Positions 31,564-40,504 of a stretch of 64,000 bases of DNA are shown one piece after another. The stretch covers positions 248,001 to 312,000 of the forward strand of contig JAOTYD010000001.1 in assembly GCA_029862005.1 (NCBI GenBank), written 5' to 3'. Position numbers and translations under genes: made by a program. The notes under the pieces are model-generated. The model did no database searches, was not told the origin of the DNA, and worked only from the letters and a program-made list of their open reading frames with translations. Position 1 is the first letter of the stretch. Each line of letters opens with the position of its first letter. The DNA is from Gammaproteobacteria bacterium (lineage in GTDB: Bacteria > Pseudomonadota > Gammaproteobacteria > GCA-001735895).

Positions 31564-32433
31564 TTGACTGAATATCTCACCACCAAAGAACTGGCCGAGC
31601 TCCTGCGCATCAAGGAACGCAAGGTTTACGACCTGGCCGCGTCCGGGGCCGTGCCGTGTACGCGTGCCACCGGCAAACTGTTATTTCCCCGCAGGGCAGT
31701 CGATGAATGGCTGGCGAGTAACGAATCCAGCCCCGCAACGACCCTGGCGCGGCCGTTGGTTATCGTCGGTAGTCATGACCCGTTGCTCGAGTGGGCGCTG
31801 CGCGAATCGCGCTGCGGACTGGCCAGCTATTTTGACAGCAGCGTGGACGGCCTGGAACGTTTCGCCAATGGCGAGGGTATTGCCACCGGTTTGCATATTT
31901 ACGGTGCGGAAACCGGCAGCTGGAACAAGCTCGTCGAGTCGAGGTTCGCGCGTGCGCGCGTGGTCCTTGCAGAGTGGGCAAAACGTTCGCGCGGCATCAT
32001 CGTAGCGCAGGATAAGGAGCGAGACTGCTCCGGGTTGGTCGATCTGGCCGGGAAAACTGTTGTCCCGCGCCAGCCCGAGGCCGGTAGCCAGGTCCTGCTC
32101 GAAGCGCTGCTGCAGCGCGAGCAGATAGACCTGGCCGACATAAACTGGACCTCGCCGGCACGTAGCGAGGTCGATGCGGTTGTCGAGGTCGTCGAGGGTC
32201 GCGCGGACGCGACTTTCGGTCTTGCCACGCTGGCGGTTCAGTATCGCCTCGGTTTCGTGCCACTCATCGACGAACGTTACGACATACTGGTCGAGAGAAG
32301 GGAATGGTTTTCAGCGACCTGGCAGTCCCTGTTAAAATTTTGCCAGACGTCAGCGTTTCATGATCACGCGCGGGAGCTCGCCGGATATGATATTGGCGGG
32401 CAGTTCCAGATTCATTTTAACGGCGCCGCGTAA
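31564..32433 (+). CDS. excisionase-type HTH regulator with periplasmic-binding-like domain, probable tungstate/molybdate regulator
   Basis: This 289-residue cytoplasmic protein starts at TTG. Residues 1-50 are a MerR/excisionase-type helix-turn-helix (LTTKELAELLRIKERKVYDLAASGAVP, then FPRRAVDEWLA). Residues about 60-285 are a PBP-like ligand domain (RPLVIVGSHDPLLEWALRES at the start, then EAGSQVLLEALL). Proteins of this design control molybdate or tungstate transporters. It converges with the tupBCA genes, leaving 21 bases between the stops. It probably binds the inverted repeat at 34767-34821, which is an inference. Confidence 0.82.
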   Translation: MTEYLTTKELAELLRIKERKVYDLAASGAVPCTRATGKLLFPRRAVDEWLASNESSPATTLARPLVIVGSHDPLLEWALRESRCGLASYFDSSVDGLERFANGEGIATGLHIYGAETGSWNKLVESRFARARVVLAEWAKRSRGIIVAQDKERDCSGLVDLAGKTVVPRQPEAGSQVLLEALLQREQIDLADINWTSPARSEVDAVVEVVEGRADATFGLATLAVQYRLGFVPLIDERYDILVERREWFSATWQSLLKFCQTSAFHDHARELAGYDIGGQFQIHFNGAA

Positions 32434-32451
32434 GCTTTCTCCCGCGGCGCC
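32422..32451. terminator. possible bidirectional terminator between convergent regulator and tupA
   Basis: Perfect 9-bp arms GGCGCCGCG (32422-32430) and CGCGGCGCC (32443-32451) enclose a 12-base loop that contains the regulator stop codon. On the minus strand the stem is followed by TTAAAAT, on the plus strand by no T-run. It overlaps the 3' end of the regulator gene and the gap to tupA. A role in stopping both transcripts is plausible but the U-tract is weak. Confidence 0.4.
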
Positions 32452-32454
32452 TGC

Positions 32455-33276
32455 CTAGTTGGCGTTCGGGAAAAACAGCTGTTGCCCGTCAAGCTGGTAG
32501 GCGGCGATGGCTGACTGTCCTTTCTCTGATACCATCCAGTCGACAAATTTTTGTGCTGCCTCGCGCTTGACCTGACTGCACTTGGCCGGGTTGACCATGA
32601 TGATGCCATACTGGTTGAACAGCTTATCGTCACCCTCGACCTGGATTTGGTAATCCTGCTTGTTGTTGAAACTGATCCAGGTGGCGCGATCGGTCATGGT
32701 ATAGGCGCCGATACCCACAGCGGTGTTAAGCGTTGCGCCCATACCCGAGCCGGTTTCGAGGTACCAACCGCCACTCTGCTTTATTGGGCTCGTGCTGGTT
32801 TGCTGCCACAGGGTCATCTCTTTCTTGTGCGTGCCCGAATTATCGCCGCGCGATGCAAACTTCGACTTGCTGCTGGCAATGCGGGTCAGCGCGTCAATCG
32901 CGGCATTGCTGCCGGCGATAGAGGCCGAATCATCGGGCGGTCCGACGAATATGAAATCGTTGTACATGACATCATGACGTGAAACGCCGTAACCCTCGGC
33001 GACAAACTTTTCTTCATCGGATTTGGCGTGAACCAACAGCACATCACCATCACAATTCTTCGCGTTCTTGATCGCCTGTCCGGTACCGACTGCAACCACG
33101 TGTACCGTAATACCCGTGTCCTGCTTGAACATCGGCAGCAGGTGATCGTAGAGCCCCGAGTTTGCAGTTGATGTGGTCGACTGAACCACGATCGAGATGC
33201 CCGCGGCGAGGGCCGGCGCAGCGCTGCAGATTGCCAGAAAAGTGGCAAAAAGGACCTGTTCGAAATACTTCAGCAT
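32455..33276 (-). CDS. tupA: tungstate ABC transporter substrate-binding protein
   Basis: The 273-residue periplasmic protein has a signal peptide (core ATFLAICSAAPALAAG). The oxyanion-binding TTSTANSGLYDHLLP motif of TupA follows, then AKNCDGDVLLVHAKSDEEKFV and RGDNSGTHKKEMTLW. These are standard TupA features; WtpA or ModA would look different. It binds tungstate tightly, for loading tungsten enzymes or for scavenging oxyanions. It is the last gene of tupBCA, 39 bases after tupC. Confidence 0.9.
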   Translation of the reverse strand: MLKYFEQVLFATFLAICSAAPALAAGISIVVQSTTSTANSGLYDHLLPMFKQDTGITVHVVAVGTGQAIKNAKNCDGDVLLVHAKSDEEKFVAEGYGVSRHDVMYNDFIFVGPPDDSASIAGSNAAIDALTRIASSKSKFASRGDNSGTHKKEMTLWQQTSTSPIKQSGGWYLETGSGMGATLNTAVGIGAYTMTDRATWISFNNKQDYQIQVEGDDKLFNQYGIIMVNPAKCSQVKREAAQKFVDWMVSEKGQSAIAAYQLDGQQLFFPNAN

Positions 33277-33315
33277 AAAATTTTTCCGTGGGAAACGATT
33301 CAGGTTGGCGGATTG

Positions 33316-34053
33316 TCAGATAACAATTTTTCCCCCGAGGTAGGCCTGTGCCTGGGCACTTGACGGGGACTCAAAAAACGCGCTGGCAGGCTGGTATTCG
33401 AGGATGCGGCCGTGGTGCATGAACACCACGTCGTCCGCCAGGCGCCGCGCCTGACCAACGTCATGGGTAACGAGAATAATTTTCAATCCGCGCTGGCGCG
33501 CCTGCTGCAACTGGTTTTCTATTTGCAAGGTGGTGGCCGGATCGATACTGGCACAGGGTTCGTCCAGCAGCAACACGTCGGGGTCCGTAGCCAGCGCACG
33601 CGCCAGGGCGAGGCGCTGCTGTTCGCCGCCGGAGAGCAGCCGCGCGGGTTGACTGCGCTGCCGGAATAATCCGGCCTGGTGCAGAACATGGTCGCGCTGC
33701 TGCCGGTATTGACCGCCACGCGGTTTCAATACGAAATCGATGTTCGCGGCGACCGAGCGGCGCATTAACACGGGCTTTTGAAAAACCAGCGCCTGGTGCT
33801 TACGTGTTGACGGATTGAGCAGTTTTCGGTGCCACAGAATCTGGCCCGAACTGGGTTCGAGCAGGCCGTGAATGAGGCGCAGGAAAAGGCTTTTGCCGGC
33901 ACCGTTGGGCCCCATGATGACGGTTGCGCCCGCGCTTTCCACGGTGATGCTGATATTGTCGAGCAGCCTGTCCGGTCCCACCTGGTAACACAGTGAGTCA
34001 ACTTCGAGCGGCAACAGTGATGCAGCAGTCATTGGCGCGGAAGCGTCAGGCAT
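33316..34053 (-). CDS. tupC: tungstate ABC transporter ATP-binding protein
   Basis: The 245-residue ATPase has Walker A GPNGAGKSLF, the ABC signature LLSGGEQQRLALARALA, Walker B VLLLDEPCASID and the H-loop LVTHDVG. A short N-terminal extension rich in Ala and Leu precedes it. The start overlaps the end of tupB by 8 bases. It drives tungstate import together with TupB and TupA. Confidence 0.9.
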   Translation of the reverse strand: MPDASAPMTAASLLPLEVDSLCYQVGPDRLLDNISITVESAGATVIMGPNGAGKSLFLRLIHGLLEPSSGQILWHRKLLNPSTRKHQALVFQKPVLMRRSVAANIDFVLKPRGGQYRQQRDHVLHQAGLFRQRSQPARLLSGGEQQRLALARALATDPDVLLLDEPCASIDPATTLQIENQLQQARQRGLKIILVTHDVGQARRLADDVVFMHHGRILEYQPASAFFESPSSAQAQAYLGGKIVI

Positions 34054-34753
34054 AGGCGAGGCGACTGGCGCTGCTGCGCAGGCCGTACACCGCGGCGTTT
34101 ACCGATAACGCCAGGATTAAAAGTATAAAGCCAAGCGCCATCGCCATCGCGAGATTGCCTTTGGACGTTTCCAGCGCGATCGCGGTCGTCATGACACGAG
34201 TCAGGTGATCAATATTACCGCCGACGATAATCACCGCACCAACCTCGGCGATGGCACGACCAAAGCCCGCCAAAGTCACCGTCAGCAGGCTATAGCGGGA
34301 ATCCCAGACCAGCGCCGTAATCACCCGGTGTTGTGGAATGCAAAGCGAGCGCAGCTGTTCGTCATACTCCTTGTGCATGTCTTCCACGACCTGCCGCGTC
34401 AGCGCAGCAATGATGGGGGTTACCAGGATTGCCTGCGCGATAATCATTGCCGCAGGTGTATAAAGCAGGTTCATCCAGCCCAGCGGTCCGGCGCGCGATA
34501 TCGCCATGTAAACCAGCAGGCCGACCACCACCGGCGGCAGGCCCATCAACGCATTCAGCGTTACCGCGATCATCTGCCTGCCTGGAAACCGCGCCACCGC
34601 CGTTAGTGCACCGAGCGGAAATCCGATCAACATCGAGAGCAGCACCGCGCTGATGCTGACGCGCAGTGAAAGGCCGATGATTTCGATCAGGTTGGCGTCG
34701 GCGCTTGTTATCAGCGAAAGCGCAAGTCCGAAAGATGCGGCAAAATCCTGCAT
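34046..34753 (-). CDS. tupB: tungstate ABC transporter permease
   Basis: The 235-residue membrane protein has five to six helices and the permease EAA-type loop (SLCIPQHRVITALVWDSRYSLLTVTLAGFGRAIAEVGA). Length fits TupB. It is the first gene of the minus-strand operon. No clear Shine-Dalgarno precedes the ATG (GACATATTAAAAC), and the AT-rich inverted repeat just upstream suggests tight control at this point. Confidence 0.88.
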   Translation of the reverse strand: MQDFAASFGLALSLITSADANLIEIIGLSLRVSISAVLLSMLIGFPLGALTAVARFPGRQMIAVTLNALMGLPPVVVGLLVYMAISRAGPLGWMNLLYTPAAMIIAQAILVTPIIAALTRQVVEDMHKEYDEQLRSLCIPQHRVITALVWDSRYSLLTVTLAGFGRAIAEVGAVIIVGGNIDHLTRVMTTAIALETSKGNLAMAMALGFILLILALSVNAAVYGLRSSASRLAYA

Positions 34754-34766
34754 GTTTTAATATGTC

Positions 34767-34821
34767 TTTTATTGCATTATTTACATATATACTATTAATT
34801 ATTGTAATTAATGCAATAAAA
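34767..34821 (-). promoter_or_regulatory. near-perfect inverted repeat upstream of tupBCA, candidate operator
   Basis: Arms TTTTATTGCATTATTTAC (34767-34784) and GTAATTAATGCAATAAAA (34804-34821) match at 17 of 18 positions when one is reverse complemented, with a 19-base AT-rich spacer. The site ends 14 bases from the tupB start, so a bound regulator would block the promoter or ribosome entry. The spacing of 37 bases between arm centres suggests two dimers or a looped dimer. The rest of the gap to the next gene (34822-35037) shows nothing I can support. Confidence 0.65.
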
Positions 34822-35037
34822 AACCCACTTGCGTCTGTCCTTTGGCCAGTGTTGAATCGTCGCTTCGGGCTGCTCAGAAGACGCTCTGCGACAACATATG
34901 CCAATGTCGTTTCTCAATAAGAACTGCGCAGAAGCCGGGTATATTGTGCGGGTCCGTATCTAGGCTAAAGCCGCCGCGTAACTTATAATTCGCCGGCCTT
35001 TCGAGACGAACCGGGGATAACCGTGGAAAGAGAAGCT

Positions 35038-36669
35038 ATGAATTTTGACGTGGTCATCGTCGGTGCCGGGCCGTCGGGATTGACCATGGGTATTCGCCTC
35101 GCACAGCTGGCGCAGGAACAGGAGCGCGAACTGACGATCTGTATTCTCGAAAAAGGTGCCGAAGTCGGGGCGCATATTCTTTCCGGTGCGGTGGTCGAGA
35201 CGCGCACGCTGACCGAGTTAATCCCCGACTGGAAGGAAAAAGGCGCGCCTTTAAACGTGCCGGTCAAGTCCGACCAGTTCAAGTACCTGACCGCTTCGGG
35301 TTCGATCCCGATGCCAACACCGCCACAGATGCATAACGAGGGTAACTATATTATCAGCCTCGGCAACCTGTGCCGCTGGCTCGCTGAGCAGGCCGAGGGA
35401 CTGGGTGTCGAGATATTTCCAGGATTCGCCGCAGCCGAAGTGCTTTACGATGACAGCGGTGCGGTGCGGGGTGTCGCGACCGGTGATATGGGCATCGGCA
35501 AGAATGGTGAACCGACCGAAAACTATGAGCCCGGGGTCGAATTGATTGGTCGCCAGACTATTTTTGCCGAGGGTTGTCGGGGCTCGCTCACCGGCGAGCT
35601 GATGCAAAAGTACAACCTGCGGGACGGGGTTGAGCCGCAAACCTACGGTATCGGCATCAAGGAAATCTGGGAAGTCAGGCCCGAGGTGCATGACGAGGGC
35701 GCGACCCTGCATACCATCGGCTGGCCACTCAAGTCCGATACCTACGGCGGTTCATTTCTCTATCACAACGATAACAACCAGGTCGCCGTTGGCTTTGTTA
35801 TCGGGCTCGATTATCGCAATCCGCATTTGAGCCCGTTCGATGAGTTCCAGCGCTTCAAGAACCATCCGGATATACGCCCGATCTTTGAAGGCGGAAATCG
35901 TGTCTCCTACGGCGCGCGCGCCATTTCCGAGGGTGGGTTGCAGTCGATCCCGAAACTGACTTTCCCGGGTGGGTTGCTGGTCGGCGATACCGCCGGCTTT
36001 CTCAATGTACCCAAAATCAAGGGTACCCATACCTCGATGAAATCGGCAATGCTTGCGGCCGAGGCCGTATTCGAACTGTTACCGGCTGAATACGATGAGG
36101 AGAACCCGGGCGCCGCACTCGAGGCAACCGCGTACCCGGAAAAATTAAAACAATCCTGGCTGTGGCAGGAATTGTACAAGGTGCGCAATATACGTCCCGC
36201 TTTCCAGAAAGGCCTGTGGTGGGGATTGTTCAATGCCGCGCTGGATACCTATATTTTTCGCGGCAAGGCGCCCTGGACCCTGGGTCATCATGCGGACCAT
36301 GAGCAGATTGGCAATAAGAACGATTACCCGGGTATTGATTACCCCAAACCCGATGGAGTCGTCAGCTTCGATCGTTCGTCGTCGGTGTACCTGTCCGGTA
36401 CCTATCACGAAGATAACCAGCCCGCGCACCTGCAATTGCGCGACGATAGCGTACCTATCAAGCTGAACCTGGAAAAATACGACGCACCGGAACAGCGTTA
36501 CTGCCCGGCCGGAGTATATGAAATTGTCAAAGTTGACGGCGACCCGGCCCTGCAAATCAATGCCCAGAACTGCGTGCACTGCAAAACCTGCGATATCAAG
36601 GATCCCAGCCAGAACATACACTGGACCGTGCCGGAAGGTGGCGGTGGACCTGCTTATCCCAACATGTGA
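35038..36669 (+). CDS. electron transfer flavoprotein-ubiquinone oxidoreductase
   Basis: This 543-residue enzyme passes electrons from reduced ETF to ubiquinone at the membrane. FAD is bound by DVVIVGAGPSGLT at the N-terminus and by GGLLVGDTAGFLN. The C-terminal ferredoxin-like domain holds the 4Fe-4S ligands (RYCPAGVYE and NCVHCKTCDIKDPSQNIHW). ATG 35038 is preferred to GTG 35023 because GGAAAGAGAA lies directly before it. Length and domain order match the human and bacterial enzyme. The etfAB genes are not in this window. It supports fatty acid, amino acid or sarcosine/choline oxidation. Confidence 0.94.
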   Translation: MNFDVVIVGAGPSGLTMGIRLAQLAQEQERELTICILEKGAEVGAHILSGAVVETRTLTELIPDWKEKGAPLNVPVKSDQFKYLTASGSIPMPTPPQMHNEGNYIISLGNLCRWLAEQAEGLGVEIFPGFAAAEVLYDDSGAVRGVATGDMGIGKNGEPTENYEPGVELIGRQTIFAEGCRGSLTGELMQKYNLRDGVEPQTYGIGIKEIWEVRPEVHDEGATLHTIGWPLKSDTYGGSFLYHNDNNQVAVGFVIGLDYRNPHLSPFDEFQRFKNHPDIRPIFEGGNRVSYGARAISEGGLQSIPKLTFPGGLLVGDTAGFLNVPKIKGTHTSMKSAMLAAEAVFELLPAEYDEENPGAALEATAYPEKLKQSWLWQELYKVRNIRPAFQKGLWWGLFNAALDTYIFRGKAPWTLGHHADHEQIGNKNDYPGIDYPKPDGVVSFDRSSSVYLSGTYHEDNQPAHLQLRDDSVPIKLNLEKYDAPEQRYCPAGVYEIVKVDGDPALQINAQNCVHCKTCDIKDPSQNIHWTVPEGGGGPAYPNM

Positions 36670-36740
36670 CCTGGTCAGCCCAGCGTGTCCGGGATCTCGA
36701 AAAGGTCTGTCGCTGAACGGGCTTTGAGTCGGTACAAAAA

Positions 36741-36789
36741 AAGGGAACTGACCCCCATAAGGGGCCAGCTCCCAGTAGTATGTTCCCTT
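36741..36789 (+). promoter_or_regulatory. alternative hairpins in the leader of the CHMI gene
   Basis: AAGGGAAC (36741-36748) pairs perfectly with GTTCCCTT (36782-36789), which abuts the ribosome binding site GGAGAG (36791-36796). A second hairpin, GGGAACTGACCCC (36743-36755) with GGGGCCAGCTCCC (36761-36773), uses the same left arm with two mismatches, so the two structures are mutually exclusive. This may be a switch, or part of a dispersed repeat. Ligand unknown. Confidence 0.4.
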
Positions 36790-36800
36790 AGGAGAGAACA

Positions 36801-37142
36801 ATGCCTCACTGTATTATAGATTACTCCTCGGAGGTTGCAGGCCAGATCGAAATCGATGCCCTGATCGATGCCGTCCACCAGGGCGCAATGGAGTCGGAAC
36901 TGTTTGCTGAATACGACATAAAAACTCGCGCCCTCGGTTACCCGGACCATCGTACCGGGCAAACCCCTGATTCCTTCGTGCACGTGGCGCTGCACCTGCT
37001 GTCGGGGCGCAGCGATGCACAAAAAGCGATGCTCAGCGAATGCGTCCTCGGCCGAATCGAACCGCTATTACCCCGGGTTGCCAGCGTCAGTGTCGAAATT
37101 CTGGATATTCATCGCGACAGCTATCGCAAGCGCGTGCTGTAA
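36801..37142 (+). CDS. 5-carboxymethyl-2-hydroxymuconate isomerase (CHMI) family protein
   Basis: The 113-residue protein starts MPHCIIDYS, which after loss of Met exposes the catalytic N-terminal proline of the tautomerase superfamily. The GVHRFLRI-type centre is replaced by FVHVALHLLSGRSDAQKAMLSE, typical of CHMI. CHMI acts in homoprotocatechuate degradation, but no other hpa gene lies nearby, so its role may be different here. GGAGAG precedes the ATG. It converges with the kinase gene on the minus strand, leaving only 6 bases between the stops. Confidence 0.8.
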   Translation: MPHCIIDYSSEVAGQIEIDALIDAVHQGAMESELFAEYDIKTRALGYPDHRTGQTPDSFVHVALHLLSGRSDAQKAMLSECVLGRIEPLLPRVASVSVEILDIHRDSYRKRVL

Positions 37143-37148
37143 CTGTTG

Positions 37149-38174
37149 TCATTCCGGACGGCAGGCGGTCCGCATGGCTTCGAGCGCTTCGGCGTAGCTG
37201 ATACGCTGCAAATTGTCGAGCAGGTTCCAGCTTTGCTGCTCGTCGATACTGAGGTACTCGTTGCCAGGTTCGAGCCGGCGCTGGTGGGCACAAATACAGA
37301 CGCTCATGCAAAGGCGCATGCAGACCAGGTCGAACAGCAGGCTGATCTCGGTTTCTTCTAATGGCAGGGTCTGATGGTAACCCCGTACCAGTGCCTGCGC
37401 CGCGCGCATCGGATCAGCCTCATCAAGCATCGCGTAAGCGGCCGCGATTGCGGGTTCGACGACCAGCCAGATATTCAGCATATCGCCAAAGTCGATAATG
37501 CTGATCACACGCTCAGCCATGTCGTCGACAATAACATTTTGCCGGTTGGCGTCATTATGGATAATCGCACGTCTCAATCCGTCTTGCACCGGCAGCACGT
37601 GTTCCCGAAAACTGCTTTCGAAGTGCTCGACCAGTCCGCGTTCGGTCGCGTTTGCGAGTAGCGGTTTGTAGGCATCCAGCACTGGTAGTGCCGATTCCAT
37701 GTTCCATAGCAGGGGCCGTTCGAGTCCGGGGTGCGAGAATCCTGCAAGCGCCTGGTCGAGCAACGCCAGTCGCTGGCCAATGTCAGCCAGCAATTCCGGT
37801 TTCGACCCGGCTACGTCTGCCCACAGACGCCCCTCGACAAACGGTAGAACACGACAGCAATGTTTATTGCCGTGCGCGTCGTACAGGGTTTCAATGTACT
37901 GTCCATTAACGGATACCAGCGCCGTCACTACACCGGGAAAAACCTGCGCATCAGCCAGCCGCTGAAACACCTGGTGTTGACATTCGAGGATCGCCGGTGA
38001 TTCCTGCAGGTTGGCAATTTTGAAAACGAATTTTCCGCGCGCGTCATCGACCAGGAAATTCAGGTCGCGTTCGCCATGCAGTTGTTGCATCGGTCCCTCG
38101 AGCGCAAAAAGTCGCCGTGCATTATCGGTCACCGCGGCCGTATCAAATTCAGGCAATAGGCAACTATCGGACAT
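37149..38174 (-). CDS. APH-fold small-molecule kinase
   Basis: The 341-residue protein belongs to the aminoglycoside phosphotransferase/choline kinase fold. The ATP lysine is in GKFVFKIAN, the catalytic loop is IIHNDANRQNVIV (Brenner-type HxDxxxxN), and the metal Asp is in ISIIDFGDML. It resembles the hydroxylysine kinase group (AGPHD1-like) and the kinase part of fused kinase-aminotransferases more than antibiotic resistance enzymes. Substrate is probably an amino alcohol or hydroxy amino acid. It is divergent from the hydantoinase-type gene across 299 bases. Confidence 0.75.
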   Translation of the reverse strand: MSDSCLLPEFDTAAVTDNARRLFALEGPMQQLHGERDLNFLVDDARGKFVFKIANLQESPAILECQHQVFQRLADAQVFPGVVTALVSVNGQYIETLYDAHGNKHCCRVLPFVEGRLWADVAGSKPELLADIGQRLALLDQALAGFSHPGLERPLLWNMESALPVLDAYKPLLANATERGLVEHFESSFREHVLPVQDGLRRAIIHNDANRQNVIVDDMAERVISIIDFGDMLNIWLVVEPAIAAAYAMLDEADPMRAAQALVRGYHQTLPLEETEISLLFDLVCMRLCMSVCICAHQRRLEPGNEYLSIDEQQSWNLLDNLQRISYAEALEAMRTACRPE

Positions 38175-38236
38175 GAGTAATGGATTGAGGATCGATCGTC
38201 ATGGAATTGTGTGTCTTTAGAAAAACAGGATTCAAT

Positions 38237-38271
38237 GCGATTTCAGAATGATTCGATAATTTTGAAATCGC
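38237..38271. promoter_or_regulatory. inverted repeat in the divergent gap upstream of the hydantoinase-type gene
   Basis: GCGATTTCA (38237-38245) and TGAAATCGC (38263-38271) are perfect 9-bp inverted arms with a 17-base spacer. The site lies 63 bases upstream of the APH-fold kinase start and about 200 upstream of the hydantoinase-type start. It may be an operator serving one or both divergent genes. GGAG near 38462-38465 is the ribosome site of the latter; nothing else was recognised in this gap. Confidence 0.4.
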
Positions 38272-38473
38272 TGGCACAGGGGCGCAGTTTACACCTGCGT
38301 AATAAAAGATACGACCGATATGGCAGGGCAGCAAGATGCCGACAGGTTAATCGTAAAAAATAAGACTATTCTTACAGAGATCTTGTCGCAAATGGTTAAC
38401 TGGCGGTCGTAGACTGCTGGTTGCGGTAAATATATAGTCCGAAGAAATCAGCGGTAACAACAGGAGTTTTTTA

Positions 38474-40504
38474 ATGTCGCTTCGTCTTGGGATCGACACC
38501 GGCGGTACCTATACCGACGCGGTGCTGGTCGATGACAACAAGCAAATCGTCAGTGCCGAGAAAAGCCTCACCACGCGTTTTGATTTAAGCCTGGGGATTG
38601 GTGATGTAATCGCTAAACTTCCGGCTGACGTGCTGGCCGATGTTTCCATGGTTTCGCTTTCCACGACGCTGACCACCAACTCGGTGGTAGAAGACCTGGG
38701 CGCACCCGTGTGCGTGCTGTTGCCGGGTTACACCGATGAACAGGTCAGGCAAAGCGGGTTGCTGGATATACTGCCGAAGCAGTTGGTAGTGACCCTCGAA
38801 GGCGGCTATGATGCTGTTGGCCGAGAGCACAAGCCACTGGATGAAGACCGGGCCCGGGAAGCGATTGAGAAGTTACAGGATCAGGTCTCGGCATTCGCAA
38901 TATCAGGCATGTTTGGCACACGCAACTCGAGCCATGAAAACCGTCTCAAGCGACTCGTCACCGAGCTGACCGATATGCCGGTAATCTGTGGGCACGAGTT
39001 GGCTTCGAACCTGGGTGCGCCGCGCCGCGCGCTTACCGCGGCCCTGAATGCACGCATGGTGCCACCGATCAGGGAACTCATTACCTCGGTGCAGAAAATT
39101 CTCGCGCGTCACGACATCGACGCGCCGCTGATGCTGGTGAAAGGTGACGGCTCGCTCGCAAGCCTCGAAAACGCGATCGAGAAACCGATCGGAACCGTGC
39201 TCTCGGGTCCCGCGGCGAGCGTTATCGGTGCTTGCCGATTGTCGGGGCTCGACAACGCGATTGTTGCCGACATGGGCGGCACCACGACCGATATCGCGAT
39301 CGTCAGTAACGGCCAGCCGCAGCTGTGCGAAGATGGGGCGAGGATTGGTGAGTGGCAGCCGATGGTCGAAGCGGTACGCGTTAATTCGATTGGCCTCGGC
39401 GGCGACAGTGAAATTCATTTCGGTGGCCACCGGGGACTGTCGCTCGGTCCGCGCCGGGTGGTACCGACCAGCCTGTTGGCGCATCTTTTTCCCGAGGTTA
39501 TACCGAAGCTGGAAGCGCAGCTGGGGGGTATGGTCAGTGCCCGTAGTAATCGATTCGTCATGCGCCTGGAAAACAACCGGGCGCTGTTGCAGCAGCTTAA
39601 CGCGGTTGAACTCGAGGCCTGGGAGTTGTTATCGGACAAGCCGATCGAACTCGACGCGATCGTAGAGCAGGATCGAACCTACGCGCGGGCACTCGCCAAG
39701 CTGAAACGGCTTGGACTCGCGATTTACAGCGGCTTTACACCCACCGATGCGATCCATGTGCTCGGCATCAATTCACACTGGGACGGCCATGCGGCAGAAC
39801 TGTCGGCACGCATCTGGATGCGCCAGATGCGTTTTCTATACGGTTACGGCAAGTGGGACAGCGATGATGTCGAAACTGCCTGTAGCCAGGTTTATGATCT
39901 CGTCATCTCGACCATCCGGCGTCTGCTGGTCGAGGTGGGTTTGAACGAATTCGATCAGAGCGGCAAATCGGGCAAGACCAGCGGTATTGTCGACACCATT
40001 ACACGCATGGTGATCGGCAGCCACCAATCGAAGGGACACAAGCCGTTATTCAAGCTTGATTTTGCCAGTGACTACCCGATCGTTGCGGTTGGTGCACCGG
40101 CCGCAAGTTATTATCGGGATGTCGCCGACAGCATGTTTATCGGCCTACACCTGCCCGAGTATGCCGATGTCGCTAATGCGTTTGGTGCCGTCATGGGTAG
40201 CGTCATTCAGCGTGCGCAGGTGACGGTGACACAACCCCAACACGGTACTTTTTGCCTGTTTCACCAGGATCAACCAAAACATTTCGACAACCTGGAAGAT
40301 GCCAAGCGGGAGGCAGAACAGATCGTTTCGCTCGCGGCGCAACAAATGGCTCTGGAGGCCGGTGCCATCGATCCGACGGTGACGCTCGCATTCGACGATA
40401 TCCACGTGCAGGACGACATCGATGGTGAGTTATTTCTCGAATCGACCGTGATTGCGACCGCGATCGGTCCGGCCTGCAACTGGCGTACGGAGACCAGTGC
40501 GTGA
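38474..40504 (+). CDS. hydantoinase/oxoprolinase family protein (HyuA type)
   Basis: This 676-residue protein has the actin/hexokinase-type nucleotide fold of HyuA. The N-terminal phosphate loop is LGIDTGGTYTDAVLV, the second is IVADMGGTTTDIAIVSNG, and the motif GTVLSGPAASVIGACRLSG lies near residue 235. Related enzymes use ATP to open hydantoins or 5-oxoproline or to carboxylate ketones. No HyuB partner follows; instead the next gene encodes an Fe-S protein that overlaps by 4 bases. The C-terminal third (after about 520) is divergent. Substrate unknown. Confidence 0.82.
   Translation: MSLRLGIDTGGTYTDAVLVDDNKQIVSAEKSLTTRFDLSLGIGDVIAKLPADVLADVSMVSLSTTLTTNSVVEDLGAPVCVLLPGYTDEQVRQSGLLDILPKQLVVTLEGGYDAVGREHKPLDEDRAREAIEKLQDQVSAFAISGMFGTRNSSHENRLKRLVTELTDMPVICGHELASNLGAPRRALTAALNARMVPPIRELITSVQKILARHDIDAPLMLVKGDGSLASLENAIEKPIGTVLSGPAASVIGACRLSGLDNAIVADMGGTTTDIAIVSNGQPQLCEDGARIGEWQPMVEAVRVNSIGLGGDSEIHFGGHRGLSLGPRRVVPTSLLAHLFPEVIPKLEAQLGGMVSARSNRFVMRLENNRALLQQLNAVELEAWELLSDKPIELDAIVEQDRTYARALAKLKRLGLAIYSGFTPTDAIHVLGINSHWDGHAAELSARIWMRQMRFLYGYGKWDSDDVETACSQVYDLVISTIRRLLVEVGLNEFDQSGKSGKTSGIVDTITRMVIGSHQSKGHKPLFKLDFASDYPIVAVGAPAASYYRDVADSMFIGLHLPEYADVANAFGAVMGSVIQRAQVTVTQPQHGTFCLFHQDQPKHFDNLEDAKREAEQIVSLAAQQMALEAGAIDPTVTLAFDDIHVQDDIDGELFLESTVIATAIGPACNWRTETSA

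Noticed and set aside
37149-38174. Antibiotic resistance (aminoglycoside phosphotransferase)
   Set aside because: The fold motifs are shared by many metabolic kinases and the sequence looks closer to hydroxylysine-kinase-like proteins; no resistance context is present.
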